From an uncultured Gemmatimonadota bacterium (GTDB taxonomy: Bacteria > Gemmatimonadota > Gemmatimonadetes > Gemmatimonadales > Gemmatimonadaceae): a stretch of DNA of 5,453 bases. The position numbers and the translations under genes were made by a program. The DNA lies in NCBI GenBank assembly GCA_903894655.1, contig CAITQY010000291.1, forward strand, positions 1 through 5,453, given 5' to 3'. A model generated the notes under the pieces. The model was not told the origin of the DNA, ran no database searches, and saw only the letters and a list, made by a program, of their open reading frames with translations. Positions 1-5,453 of the stretch are shown one piece after another. Within the stretch, counting starts at the first letter, position 1. Each line of letters starts with the position of its first letter.

Positions 1-434
1 CGCGCGCCCTGTACGACACCGTGAAGACGGGGACCACCATCACGAAGGGGCAGGATGGCGCCACCAACTTCTTCCGCCAGAAGAAGTACATCACGCTGGG
101 TGATCCCGTGGCGCTCGCGAAGGGCACGGAAATGCTGCTCATCCGCGCCGAGGCGGCCCTCCGGGCCAACGACCTCACCAACGCGATGCTGTTCATCAAT
201 CAGGGGCGCACGGCCGCGGCGCTGACGCCGCTCACCGCGACCACGATCGATGCGGCGTATGGACACCTCATGCGCGAACGTGGCGCCGTGCTCTGGCTGG
301 AAGGCCGTCGCCTGTTCGACCTCAAGCGGTGGCTGGCCGACGGACGTAACACCACGCTGCAGGGTCGGAGCACATGTATGCCGATCAGCCTCGAAGAGCG
401 CGGTGCCAACCCCAACGTCAGCGGCGCGCCGTAA
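1..434 (+). CDS. SusD/RagB family outer-membrane nutrient-binding lipoprotein, 3' end only
   Basis: This is the C-terminal 143 residues of a gene that begins outside the window; the reading frame is open from base 3 to the TAA ending at 434. Two blocks typical of SusD C-termini are visible. The first is a helical TPR-like stretch (EMLLIRAEAALRANDLTNA, then an IN-x-GR segment) matching the usual 'RLAEAYLLYAEA...A...IN.VR' region. The second is RERGAVLWLEGRRLFDLKRW, the counterpart of the conserved 'ER..E...EG.R.FDL.RW' block. The end, CMPISLEER..NPN, matches the usual 'C.PIP..E...NPN' tail. Family members sit on the outer surface, bind glycans or other oligomers, and pair with a SusC TonB-dependent transporter normally encoded just upstream, which is inferred here and not seen. 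The signal peptide and lipobox lie outside the window. A GTG at 21 is internal, not the start. Confidence 0.9.
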   Translation, partial: RALYDTVKTGTTITKGQDGATNFFRQKKYITLGDPVALAKGTEMLLIRAEAALRANDLTNAMLFINQGRTAAALTPLTATTIDAAYGHLMRERGAVLWLEGRRLFDLKRWLADGRNTTLQGRSTCMPISLEERGANPNVSGAP

Positions 435-460
435 GCCACATCGGTGCTGTCATCAACGAC

Positions 461-494
461 AAACGGGGGAGCGGCTCATGCCGCTCCCCCGTTT
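461..494. terminator. Bidirectional intrinsic terminator between convergent genes
   Basis: A perfect 15-bp inverted repeat: 461-475 pairs with 480-494 around a 4-nt loop (TCAT, 476-479). The stem core is G5-A-G-C-G-G-C against its complement, and the outer ends are AAAC and GTTT, so each strand has a short T run at the 3' edge of the stem. It lies 26 nt past the SusD stop and 32 nt past the methyltransferase stop on the other strand, the expected place for a shared terminator. The T tract is short (TTTG), so efficiency is uncertain. The rest of the gap (435-526) shows nothing else. Confidence 0.85.
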
Positions 495-526
495 GCTATC
501 CATCCCGCGAGCCACGTCGGTGCCCT

Positions 527-1306
527 CTACGCCGGCCGACGCCACATGGCGAACGTCGTGCCGTCCACGTGGCGGAGTGGCACCGTACTCGCCAGGGCGT
601 TCAGCGCCGCAAATACCCCGGGAGCATGCCCGGGCCCCGCGTAGTCATGCCACAGCACGATCCCGCCAGGCTTCACGATGCGCATGGCCTTGGCGGAGTC
701 ACTTTCCACGTACGACCGGGCGTGGGAGCCATCCACGAACACCAGATCGGCCCAGTCCAGAAAGGGCGTTTCGTCGAACTGCTTGCTGTCGCCATACAAC
801 TGCTGCACGCGGCCGGCGATCGGCGTCCCGGTATACAGGAACGCGTCGAAGGCCGACTCGTTCAGCGCGAACTGAGTGTCTTCTTCGGTGTCATTTGGCC
901 CTTTGACGTATTCATGTTGCTGTGATGGCGCTAAAGTGAGGGTTGCAATCACGGAATTATCTGGCGCGTTTCGGCCCCACAGGTAGGCGGTCTTCCCGGT
1001 GCAGGTACCAAACTCGAAGAGACAGTCCGCGCGTTTCGCCAGCACCGCGAGAATCCACGCCTCAGCGTCGCTGGTGCCGCCGGGTACCATGATCGGACCG
1101 CGCCCGATAAACGCCACCTCCGTCGCCACCGTCGGACCGAACGCGCCCGCGGTAAACACCGGGTCGACTTCGTGCAGTCGAATGCGCCTGATCGGCCACG
1201 GGCCAAACAGCCCCTGCTGCTTCCGGCGAGCCCGGTCGGCGAGCACCCGGACGGCCAGCACGACGCACGCTATGCCCAGGAGCGCGGCAACGATCCATCC
1301 GGTCAT
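527..1306 (-). CDS. Membrane-anchored class I SAM-dependent methyltransferase (Methyltransf_24 type)
   Basis: A 259-residue protein read from ATG 1306-1304. Residues 3-23 form one hydrophobic segment (IVAALLGIACVVLAV) followed by a basic stretch RARRK, which fits a single N-in membrane anchor. From about residue 75 a Rossmann-type methyltransferase fold follows. Motif I is LFEFGTCTGKTA (95-106, E98-x-G100-x3-G104). LVFVDGSH (188-195) and VKPGGIVLWHDY (211-222) match the 'DG.H' and 'GG....HDY' blocks of the Methyltransf_24/TylF-CmcI-like group, in which Asp/His residues at these places often hold a metal. The substrate cannot be read from sequence. The usual acidic residue after strand 2 is replaced (TLTLAP, 122-127). 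The frame stays open upstream to 1633, but those codons would run across the divergent gene, and the composition changes to Arg/Ser/Ala-rich shadow-like sequence. ATG 1306 puts the membrane segment at the N-terminus, so I chose it. ATG 1423 is a less likely alternative. No good ribosome site precedes 1306. Confidence 0.87.
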   Translation of the reverse strand: MTGWIVAALLGIACVVLAVRVLADRARRKQQGLFGPWPIRRIRLHEVDPVFTAGAFGPTVATEVAFIGRGPIMVPGGTSDAEAWILAVLAKRADCLFEFGTCTGKTAYLWGRNAPDNSVIATLTLAPSQQHEYVKGPNDTEEDTQFALNESAFDAFLYTGTPIAGRVQQLYGDSKQFDETPFLDWADLVFVDGSHARSYVESDSAKAMRIVKPGGIVLWHDYAGPGHAPGVFAALNALASTVPLRHVDGTTFAMWRRPA

Positions 1307-1421
1307 TCGACGAGGCAGCCATGGGGAATTCCTGACGGGCGAGCGCGCCGACAGTCGGCGCGTTCTATTGTCGGAGGTCCAAGCACATCCCGCCAGAGTT
1401 CTTGCATCTCTTTCTGAACCC
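1307..1421. promoter_or_regulatory. Divergent intergenic region, presumed promoters for both directions
   Basis: These 115 bases separate the - strand methyltransferase start (1306) from the + strand start at 1422, so both promoters should lie here or just inside the genes. I could not find a convincing -35/-10 pair on either strand. The region holds a hairpin (1342-1364), an isolated GGAGG at 1373-1377 that is too far (44 nt) from ATG 1422 to serve it, and a pyrimidine-rich stretch just ahead of that ATG. The functional assignment rests on gene layout only. Confidence 0.4.
1342..1364. repeat. Short inverted repeat (hairpin) between divergent genes
   Basis: 1344-1351 (CGCGCCGA) is the perfect reverse complement of 1355-1362, around the 3-nt loop CAG. 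One G-U pair (1343/1363 on the + transcript) and one A-U pair (1342/1364) can extend it to 10 bp. On the + strand it is followed by TCTATTG. It lies in the 5' leader of the methyltransferase gene, or upstream of the 1422 gene, depending on where transcription starts. It could be an operator for a dimeric regulator, a leader hairpin or a weak terminator; the sequence does not decide among these. In DNA this GC-rich an 8-bp repeat can also arise by chance. Confidence 0.45.
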
Positions 1422-2318
1422 ATGCGTCGTTCATTCCATTTTCTGATAAAGCTCTCGGCCGGTCTCGTCAGCATCTCCTGCGCCGGTTCCGCCCGCACGG
1501 CACCCCTCGAGCAGGCGTCCCCCGTACGGGCCCTCCCCGCCGGCGCCGACACGGCGGGCAGCGCCAGCGCCGACGCGTTGCCAGCCGGCTTTCGCGAGGC
1601 GTTCGCCGAGTCCGACAGCCGCGCCCGCACCATCGCGTTCTGGTATCAGTGTGTCGGCACCATCGCCCGGTTACGCGCCGGCGGCACCTTCGGGCCGGCC
1701 GCCGCCGCGCCGCGCATCATCTACTGCGAGCGCACCGCGGACGGGGTGCCCATCGGTGGCGTGTACGACATCGACCCAGCCTTTCGCGCAGTACGACGGT
1801 TCAGCACCGTGCGCCTCGATGGCGCACGCCCGCGCTACACCGGCCCGATCGACACGACGCGCGTGGCCATGGAAGCGAAGCTCGTGAATGACGTCACGCG
1901 AGCGATCACGCCAGCGTGGACCAAGCTTGGCCGTCCGTTCTCCGTCGTCCCCGTACCACTGGCCAACGGCGGCCTAGAGGCGTGGGCCATTCCCCGCGCC
2001 ACGAAAGCCCGTACGTTCGTGACCGGCGGTGACGTGGCCTACGCGCGCAACACCGATGGCACCGCACGCCGCACCGTCGATCACACCGGCACCTGGACGC
2101 AGCTTCCACTCGCCGCCGCCGGCGCGTTGGTCGTGCGCAGCGCCGAACGCGACGTCGCCGCCGTCACCGATCTCGTGACCGCGCGCTATTACACCGACCT
2201 CGGCCGCGAGGTCACGGTGCAGACCACCACCATGTCGAGCGCACTCGTTGCAGGCCTCGATCCGGCCACCGGGGCGCGCGTGGTATGGCGCCACGTCGCC
2301 AAGCCGGCCGCACGCTGA
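1422..2318 (+). CDS. Exported protein of unknown function
   Basis: A 298-residue protein I do not recognise. Residues 1-24 look like a signal peptide: a basic MRR start, then a hydrophobic run LIKLSAGLVSISC. C20 is preceded by S-I-S, a poor lipobox because position -3 is Ser, so signal peptidase I cleavage near AGSA or RTA (21-27) seems likelier than lipidation. An Ala/Pro/Ser-rich linker (about 25-60) leads into a folded part. C77 (FWYQC) and C102 (IIYC) are the only other cysteines and could form a disulfide in the periplasm. A segment around TGGDVAYARNTDGTARR (201-217) has a beta-hairpin look (GGD, then N-x-DG). The last third (about 230-292) is mixed alpha/beta. The open frame extends upstream to 999, but it lies antisense to the methyltransferase there. 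ATG 1422 is the first start giving a clean signal peptide, and no Shine-Dalgarno precedes it. The next gene starts 5 nt after its stop, so the two probably form an operon. Confidence 0.75.
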   Translation: MRRSFHFLIKLSAGLVSISCAGSARTAPLEQASPVRALPAGADTAGSASADALPAGFREAFAESDSRARTIAFWYQCVGTIARLRAGGTFGPAAAAPRIIYCERTADGVPIGGVYDIDPAFRAVRRFSTVRLDGARPRYTGPIDTTRVAMEAKLVNDVTRAITPAWTKLGRPFSVVPVPLANGGLEAWAIPRATKARTFVTGGDVAYARNTDGTARRTVDHTGTWTQLPLAAAGALVVRSAERDVAAVTDLVTARYYTDLGREVTVQTTTMSSALVAGLDPATGARVVWRHVAKPAAR

Positions 2319-2323
2319 GTCGT

Positions 2324-4120
2324 ATGCGTTGGCGTATGGATTGGCTCGTGCCTCGGCGTGTCGTTCGATGCACGTCGTTCGCCCTCCTTCTGTTCGCCGC
2401 GGCCGCCCAACGCGCATCGGCGCAGGAGTTCGTGCGGCAATCGCTGCTGATTGCCCCGTTCCGCCTGGACAGCACGCCCAACGTCGCACGCGTTGCACGA
2501 CAGGTGGCCGAGGCCACGCGCGCGCGGCTCACGCAACGCGCCGATCCACGCGCAGTGAAAGTGCTCGAGGGATATCGCCTCGACAATCTGTTGCTCGAGT
2601 TGAACTACAAGCCGCAGGTCGCCCTCGGTGAGGCGGAACTCCGCTTCTTCGGGCAACAATTACGGGCCGACGAAGTGCTCCTCGCGCGGGTCTCACAGCG
2701 CGACGGCATGATCACGCTCACGCCGCGCCTCGCCGTGCTCCGCAGCTGGGGGATGCAGCAACCGTTGCCCACGGTTCAGGGGGCCACCGCCGCGTTGGTC
2801 GGTGACGCCCTCGCCCGCGAGATCATCAGTGCACGGGGGCAATTCACCGGCCTGCGACGGTGCGAGAATGCCATGGCCAAGGGAGACCGTGCCACCGCCG
2901 CCCGCGAGGCAGAGGCCGCCATTCGCAGCTATCCGCAGGCCGTCATTGCGCGTGACTGTCTGCTGGCGGCCCTTCTGAATGGGACCACAGCGGCCGACTC
3001 CGTACGTCGTGTGGCCGACGATGTGCTCACAATCGACAGCACCAATCTGTTCGCCGCCGTCATGCGCGCCGATGCCCTCGAGGCCGAGCATCGCCCCGTC
3101 GACGCCGGTGCCCAGTGGCGGCGCGTGTACGCCATGCGCTCCGACAGTCTGGCGTTAGGCATCCGGGTGGTGGAAGCGCTGTTGCGTGTGCAGCGCCCCG
3201 CCGATGCCCTCGCCAACGCCACCGATCTGCAGCAACGACTCGGTGCCAACGCCACGCTCCGACGTCTCGCCTTCCGCGCGCATGCGACGCTGTCACACTG
3301 GAAAGACGTGGCCATCCTCGGCGATTCTCTCGAACACGAGGACGACGTCTTTCGCGCCGACGCCAACTATGCCGCCCGCTTCATCGAGGGACTCCGCCAA
3401 ACCGGCGACACGCTCGGCGCCCTCGAGATCAGCGTGCGGGCCGTGCGTCGTCACCCGAACGATTCGCGTGTCTATGTGCAGTACCTGCAGTTGCTCGGCG
3501 TGGAGACGCTCCACGCGCTGCCGCGCGGTCTCACCACGTTCCCCGATGTCCCTGAGCTCTACGTGATGGCCGCCAGCGCCGCGCGCCAGGCCGGCAAGCG
3601 CACCGACGCGTTGCGCGCCACGCGCGAAGCCATCCGTCGGGATTCATCGCTCACCGCGCAGTACCTCACGCTGGCCGATCTCTTCGTCGAAGACCATCAG
3701 CCCGATAGTGCGGCCGCCACGCTCGCCCGTGCTCCACGCCGCGGCGAGCAATCGGAATTACTGCGCACCTACAGTATTGCGCGAGGGCTGCTGCTGCTGC
3801 GCGCCGCCGGTGACTCACTGGCCACGCAACAGCATGCGGCCATCGCCATGCTGACACTGGCCGACAGCATCGAGTCACGCCCCGACTCGCGGGCCTACGT
3901 GGCCGCCGCCACGTTGCAACTGGCTCGCAGCCAGCTCCTGCAGGCCAGCAAAACACGGCACTGCGCCGACAGCCGACTCGCCTCCGAAACGCTCGCAATC
4001 TCCGCGTCGGCGATCGATCGTGGACTCGGCGACAGCGCCAACGCCACCGAGATCACGACCATGTTCGCCGCCATGCGCAGCGCCGTCGACAATGCGACCG
4101 GCGTACTGTGTAAGAACTGA
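2324..4120 (+). CDS. Exported tetratricopeptide-repeat protein with an N-terminal alpha/beta domain
   Basis: A 598-residue protein. Residues 1-33 are a signal peptide: basic RWRM...RR, the hydrophobic core FALLLFAAAA, and ASA before Q34. Residues 38-140 have a strand-helix-strand layout (QSLLIAPFRLDS, a long helix VARVARQVAEATRARL, then ADEVLLARVSQRDGMITLTPRLAV). This resembles the TolB-N/CsgG/FlgO-like domains often joined to TPRs, but the match is by shape only. From about 175 to the end it is helical with degenerate TPR units; the clearest are 176-203, 348-378, 411-440 and 444-472 (for example AASAARQAGKRTDALRATREA). Many units begin at Asp-Ser helix caps. Mature cysteines C180/C212 and C547/C596 could pair as disulfides. 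It is probably a periplasmic or outer-membrane-associated scaffold; the partner is unknown. The frame opens earlier at ATG 2285, inside the previous gene, but ATG 2324 (or 2336) gives a standard signal peptide. The 5-nt gap to the upstream stop suggests translational coupling. Confidence 0.85.
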   Translation: MRWRMDWLVPRRVVRCTSFALLLFAAAAQRASAQEFVRQSLLIAPFRLDSTPNVARVARQVAEATRARLTQRADPRAVKVLEGYRLDNLLLELNYKPQVALGEAELRFFGQQLRADEVLLARVSQRDGMITLTPRLAVLRSWGMQQPLPTVQGATAALVGDALAREIISARGQFTGLRRCENAMAKGDRATAAREAEAAIRSYPQAVIARDCLLAALLNGTTAADSVRRVADDVLTIDSTNLFAAVMRADALEAEHRPVDAGAQWRRVYAMRSDSLALGIRVVEALLRVQRPADALANATDLQQRLGANATLRRLAFRAHATLSHWKDVAILGDSLEHEDDVFRADANYAARFIEGLRQTGDTLGALEISVRAVRRHPNDSRVYVQYLQLLGVETLHALPRGLTTFPDVPELYVMAASAARQAGKRTDALRATREAIRRDSSLTAQYLTLADLFVEDHQPDSAAATLARAPRRGEQSELLRTYSIARGLLLLRAAGDSLATQQHAAIAMLTLADSIESRPDSRAYVAAATLQLARSQLLQASKTRHCADSRLASETLAISASAIDRGLGDSANATEITTMFAAMRSAVDNATGVLCKN

Positions 4121-4237
4121 CGGCGACCTGATGGCTGCCTGACGCCGACAGCCTCGCGGATCCCGCGAACGACCTGTATGCTTTGCTGCGCCTCTATTTT
4201 ACGTCTCGTTTCGTATCTGTTCTCCTGTGGAGATTCC
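4121..4237 (+). promoter_or_regulatory. Intergenic leader before the MBL hydrolase gene
   Basis: This 117-nt gap holds only weak stems. 4154-4159 (TCGCGG) pairs with 4163-4168 over a 3-nt loop, and GGCTG (4133-4137) can pair with CAGCC (4149-4153). Neither is followed by a T run, so no clear terminator ends the TPR gene. From about 4191 to 4226 the base use shifts to T/C (7 purines in 36), in contrast to the GC-rich surroundings, as expected for a promoter or untranslated leader. TATGCT (4177-4182) is a possible -10 box but has no matching -35 box 16-18 nt upstream. Confidence 0.35.
4229..4233 (+). promoter_or_regulatory. Ribosome binding site that decides the GTG start at 4238
   Basis: GGAGA at 4229-4233 stands 4 nt before GTG 4238-4240 and is the only good Shine-Dalgarno match close before any start codon in the window. 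The spacing is slightly short. It supports GTG 4238 over the upstream in-frame ATG 4178, which has no such site and would add a 20-residue Cys-rich tail ahead of a complete signal peptide. Confidence 0.6.
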
Positions 4238-5212
4238 GTGCGTCTTCGCTCCGCCCTGCACGCTGCCGCCCTGCTCGCCGGTCTCCTGAGCCATCCCATG
4301 ATGGCCCGGCCCGTGATGGCCCAAAGCGCAACGCCGACCGCCACGGCCTCGCTCAAGAAGGGCGAGATCCGCCTCACCTACCTCGGCAACGCCGGCTGGG
4401 AGATCACCGACGGCACGAAAGTGGTACTGGTCGACCCGTTCCTCACGCAATTCGCGCGGTGGGCACCAGGCAAGCAGAGCGACGGACCGGCGCAGACCGA
4501 CCTCTATCTGCCCGACACCGCGCTCATCAACGCGCACGTCACGAAAGCCGATTACATCCTGATCACGCACGGTCACCCCGATCATGCACTCGATGCCGGC
4601 GTCATCTCGAACAAAACCGGCGCGATCATCGTCGGACATGAAACGGCGGCGAACCTGGCGCGGGCCTACGACGTGCCCGATGCCAAACTGATCACGGTGA
4701 TCGGCGGCGAAGACTATGACTTCGACGATTTCTCGCTGCGGGTCATCCCCAACATTCACAGCGCGTTGGACGACAAGCACTACTACAACAACACGCGCGG
4801 CATCACCGGCAATGCACCACGCGGCCTCAAGGCGCCGCTGCGCCGCAAGGATTATGTGGAAGGCGGCAACCTCGCCTATCTGCTGCGCATGGGCGGCCAC
4901 GAGGTGCTCATCATGGGCTCCATGAACTACATCGAGCGCGAGATGGTAGGGCTGCGCCCCGACATCGCCCTGGTCGGCTCCAACAGCCAGCGCTTAGAAG
5001 TGTTTCAGTTTACGGGCCGTCTCATGAAAGCACTTGGCAACCCAGCCGTGGTCATTCCGACGCACGCTGACGCCTACGGCGATCCCAAGCCGACCGCAGC
5101 GGCGCTGGCCGACCGCAAGAAATTCCAGCAGGAAGTGGCAACGGCCTCGCCGAAGAGCCGCTTCATCAGTCCCACGTGGTTTACCCCCATCGTCATCCCG
5201 GCGCGCCAGTAA
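4238..5212 (+). CDS. Exported metallo-beta-lactamase-fold metal-dependent hydrolase (UlaG-like)
   Basis: A 324-residue protein from GTG 4238. The signal peptide is MRLRS plus a hydrophobic ALHAAALLAGLL, ending VMA before Q29, so it should act in the periplasm. The MBL fold begins near residue 44 with IRLTYLGNAGWEI and VVLVDPF (62-68). The metal motif is T-H111-G-H113-P-D115-H116. H174 (PNIHS) and H276 (IPTHAD) are at the places of the later His ligands. The aspartate that usually bridges both metals, in a 'GDT'-like block, appears replaced by Ser at MGSMNY (226-231, S228). This suggests a modified metal site, perhaps a single metal or another bridging ligand. The strand order and DPF motif are like the UlaG/RNase Z-like branch (lactonases, phosphoesterases) rather than true beta-lactamases; the substrate is unknown. 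A Rid-family gene follows after 31 nt and may be co-transcribed. Confidence 0.9.
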   Translation: MRLRSALHAAALLAGLLSHPMMARPVMAQSATPTATASLKKGEIRLTYLGNAGWEITDGTKVVLVDPFLTQFARWAPGKQSDGPAQTDLYLPDTALINAHVTKADYILITHGHPDHALDAGVISNKTGAIIVGHETAANLARAYDVPDAKLITVIGGEDYDFDDFSLRVIPNIHSALDDKHYYNNTRGITGNAPRGLKAPLRRKDYVEGGNLAYLLRMGGHEVLIMGSMNYIEREMVGLRPDIALVGSNSQRLEVFQFTGRLMKALGNPAVVIPTHADAYGDPKPTAAALADRKKFQQEVATASPKSRFISPTWFTPIVIPARQ

Positions 5213-5243
5213 TCCTGCGTCTTCACCCTTCTTCCATCGTCCC

Positions 5244-5453
5244 ATGACGTCAACTCCGATCCGCCGCCTCGCCTGCTTGATGACCGTGGTGTTGGGCCTA
5301 CCGACCGCCCTGCACGCCCAAGCGGCCACCCTGGCCCCCATGAGCACGCGTCAGGTCATCAACCCCCCGGGAATTGCCCCGCTCGTGCCCGCCTATTCCG
5401 TGGCCGTGCGTGACGGCGATCTGGTGTACGTGTCCGGCATGACCGGCATCAAG
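5244..5453 (+). CDS. Exported RidA/YjgF/YER057c/UK114 family protein, 5' part only
   Basis: The first 70 residues of a gene that runs off the window. Residues 1-26 form a signal peptide: RR at 7-8, the hydrophobic CLMTVVLGLPTA, and LHA before Q26. From about residue 38 it matches the Rid N-terminus: VINPPGIAPLVPAYSVAVR (38-56) corresponds to the 'I.T..AP...G.YS.AV' region, and LVYVSGMTGI (60-69) to the 'LVY.SGQ.P' strand. Classic RidA proteins are cytosolic and hydrolyse reactive enamine/imine intermediates; exported relatives are known but their substrates are poorly defined. The catalytic Arg of RidA would lie beyond the window, so activity cannot be judged. ATG 5244 is chosen because it gives a complete signal peptide. 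The 31-nt gap before it is pyrimidine-rich (5 purines in 31) and has no Shine-Dalgarno. It is likely in one unit with the MBL hydrolase. Confidence 0.85.
   Translation, partial: MTSTPIRRLACLMTVVLGLPTALHAQAATLAPMSTRQVINPPGIAPLVPAYSVAVRDGDLVYVSGMTGIK

Noticed and set aside
617..634. Palindromic CCCGGG ... CCCGGG hairpin with an inner GCATGC
   Set aside because: It lies inside the methyltransferase coding region and encodes its Gly-Pro-Gly-His-Ala-Pro-Gly segment; probably a by-product of Gly/Pro codons.
374..925. Open + strand frames opposite the methyltransferase
   Set aside because: They are Arg/His/Pro-rich with no family motif and run antisense to a gene with clear motifs; such open frames are expected in GC-rich DNA.
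1373..1377. GGAGG as a ribosome site
   Set aside because: It is 44 nt from ATG 1422 and no in-frame ATG, GTG or TTG lies at a proper distance downstream of it.
2285..2323. Earlier ATG for the TPR protein
   Set aside because: It would overlap the upstream gene by 34 nt and add 13 polar/basic residues before an already complete signal peptide.
1974..2659. Long - strand open frames opposite the secreted pair
   Set aside because: No signal peptide, motif or ribosome site; amino acid content is that of shadow frames, while the + strand has signal peptides and a recognisable TPR fold.
3115..3566. Two + strand overlapping frames inside the TPR gene
   Set aside because: Low-complexity Arg/Ser/Pro-rich products in the alternate frames of a well-supported gene.
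4154..4168. Terminator after the TPR gene
   Set aside because: The stem is only 6 bp with a 3-nt loop and no following T run.
4178..4237. ATG 4178 as the start of the MBL protein
   Set aside because: No ribosome site, and it adds a 20-residue Cys-rich stretch ahead of a full signal peptide; GTG 4238 has GGAGA just upstream.
4199..4900. 233-codon - strand frame opposite the MBL gene
   Set aside because: Its product is a Val/Arg/Asp-rich complement of the MBL codons with no motif of its own.
1..5453. CRISPR array, tRNA or rRNA gene, insertion sequence, attachment site, origin
   Set aside because: No regularly spaced repeats, cloverleaf, rRNA motif, transposase-like protein, terminal repeats or iteron clusters were seen by eye on either strand.

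Overview
The window reads as a high-GC, Gram-negative chromosome segment, most likely from Gemmatimonadota (Gemmatimonas-like). This is inference from three things: a SusD/RagB-type outer-membrane protein in very GC-rich DNA, several consecutive exported proteins whose signal peptides end in Ala-X-Ala followed by Gln, and gene starts that mostly lack a Shine-Dalgarno sequence. No 16S or other phylogenetic marker is present, so the phylum is not proven.

Layout: (i) 1-434 is the 3' end of a SusD/RagB family gene on the + strand. It faces a - strand gene (527-1306) for a membrane-anchored class I SAM-dependent methyltransferase of the Methyltransf_24 type. The two converge on one perfect 15-bp hairpin (461-494) that can end transcription from both sides. 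(ii) 1307-1421 is a divergent intergenic region with an 8-10 bp hairpin. From it a + strand pair departs: an exported protein of unknown function (1422-2318) and, 5 nt later, an exported TPR protein with an N-terminal alpha/beta domain (2324-4120). (iii) After a 117-nt gap with a pyrimidine-rich leader comes an exported metallo-beta-lactamase-fold hydrolase (4238-5212). It is followed 31 nt later by the start of an exported RidA/YjgF/UK114-type protein (5244 to the window end).

How they work together: nearly everything here is exported or membrane-anchored, so the region is an envelope-oriented neighbourhood. The SusD protein would bind glycan or other oligomeric substrate at the cell surface with a SusC-type transporter presumed upstream. 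The tight 1422/2324 pair is probably co-transcribed and translationally coupled. The MBL hydrolase and the Rid protein may form a second small unit acting on small molecules in the periplasm. No mobile element, CRISPR array, tRNA, rRNA or phage gene was seen, and I see no clear new defence or biosynthetic system. The least explained part is the two-gene secreted module at 1422-4120.
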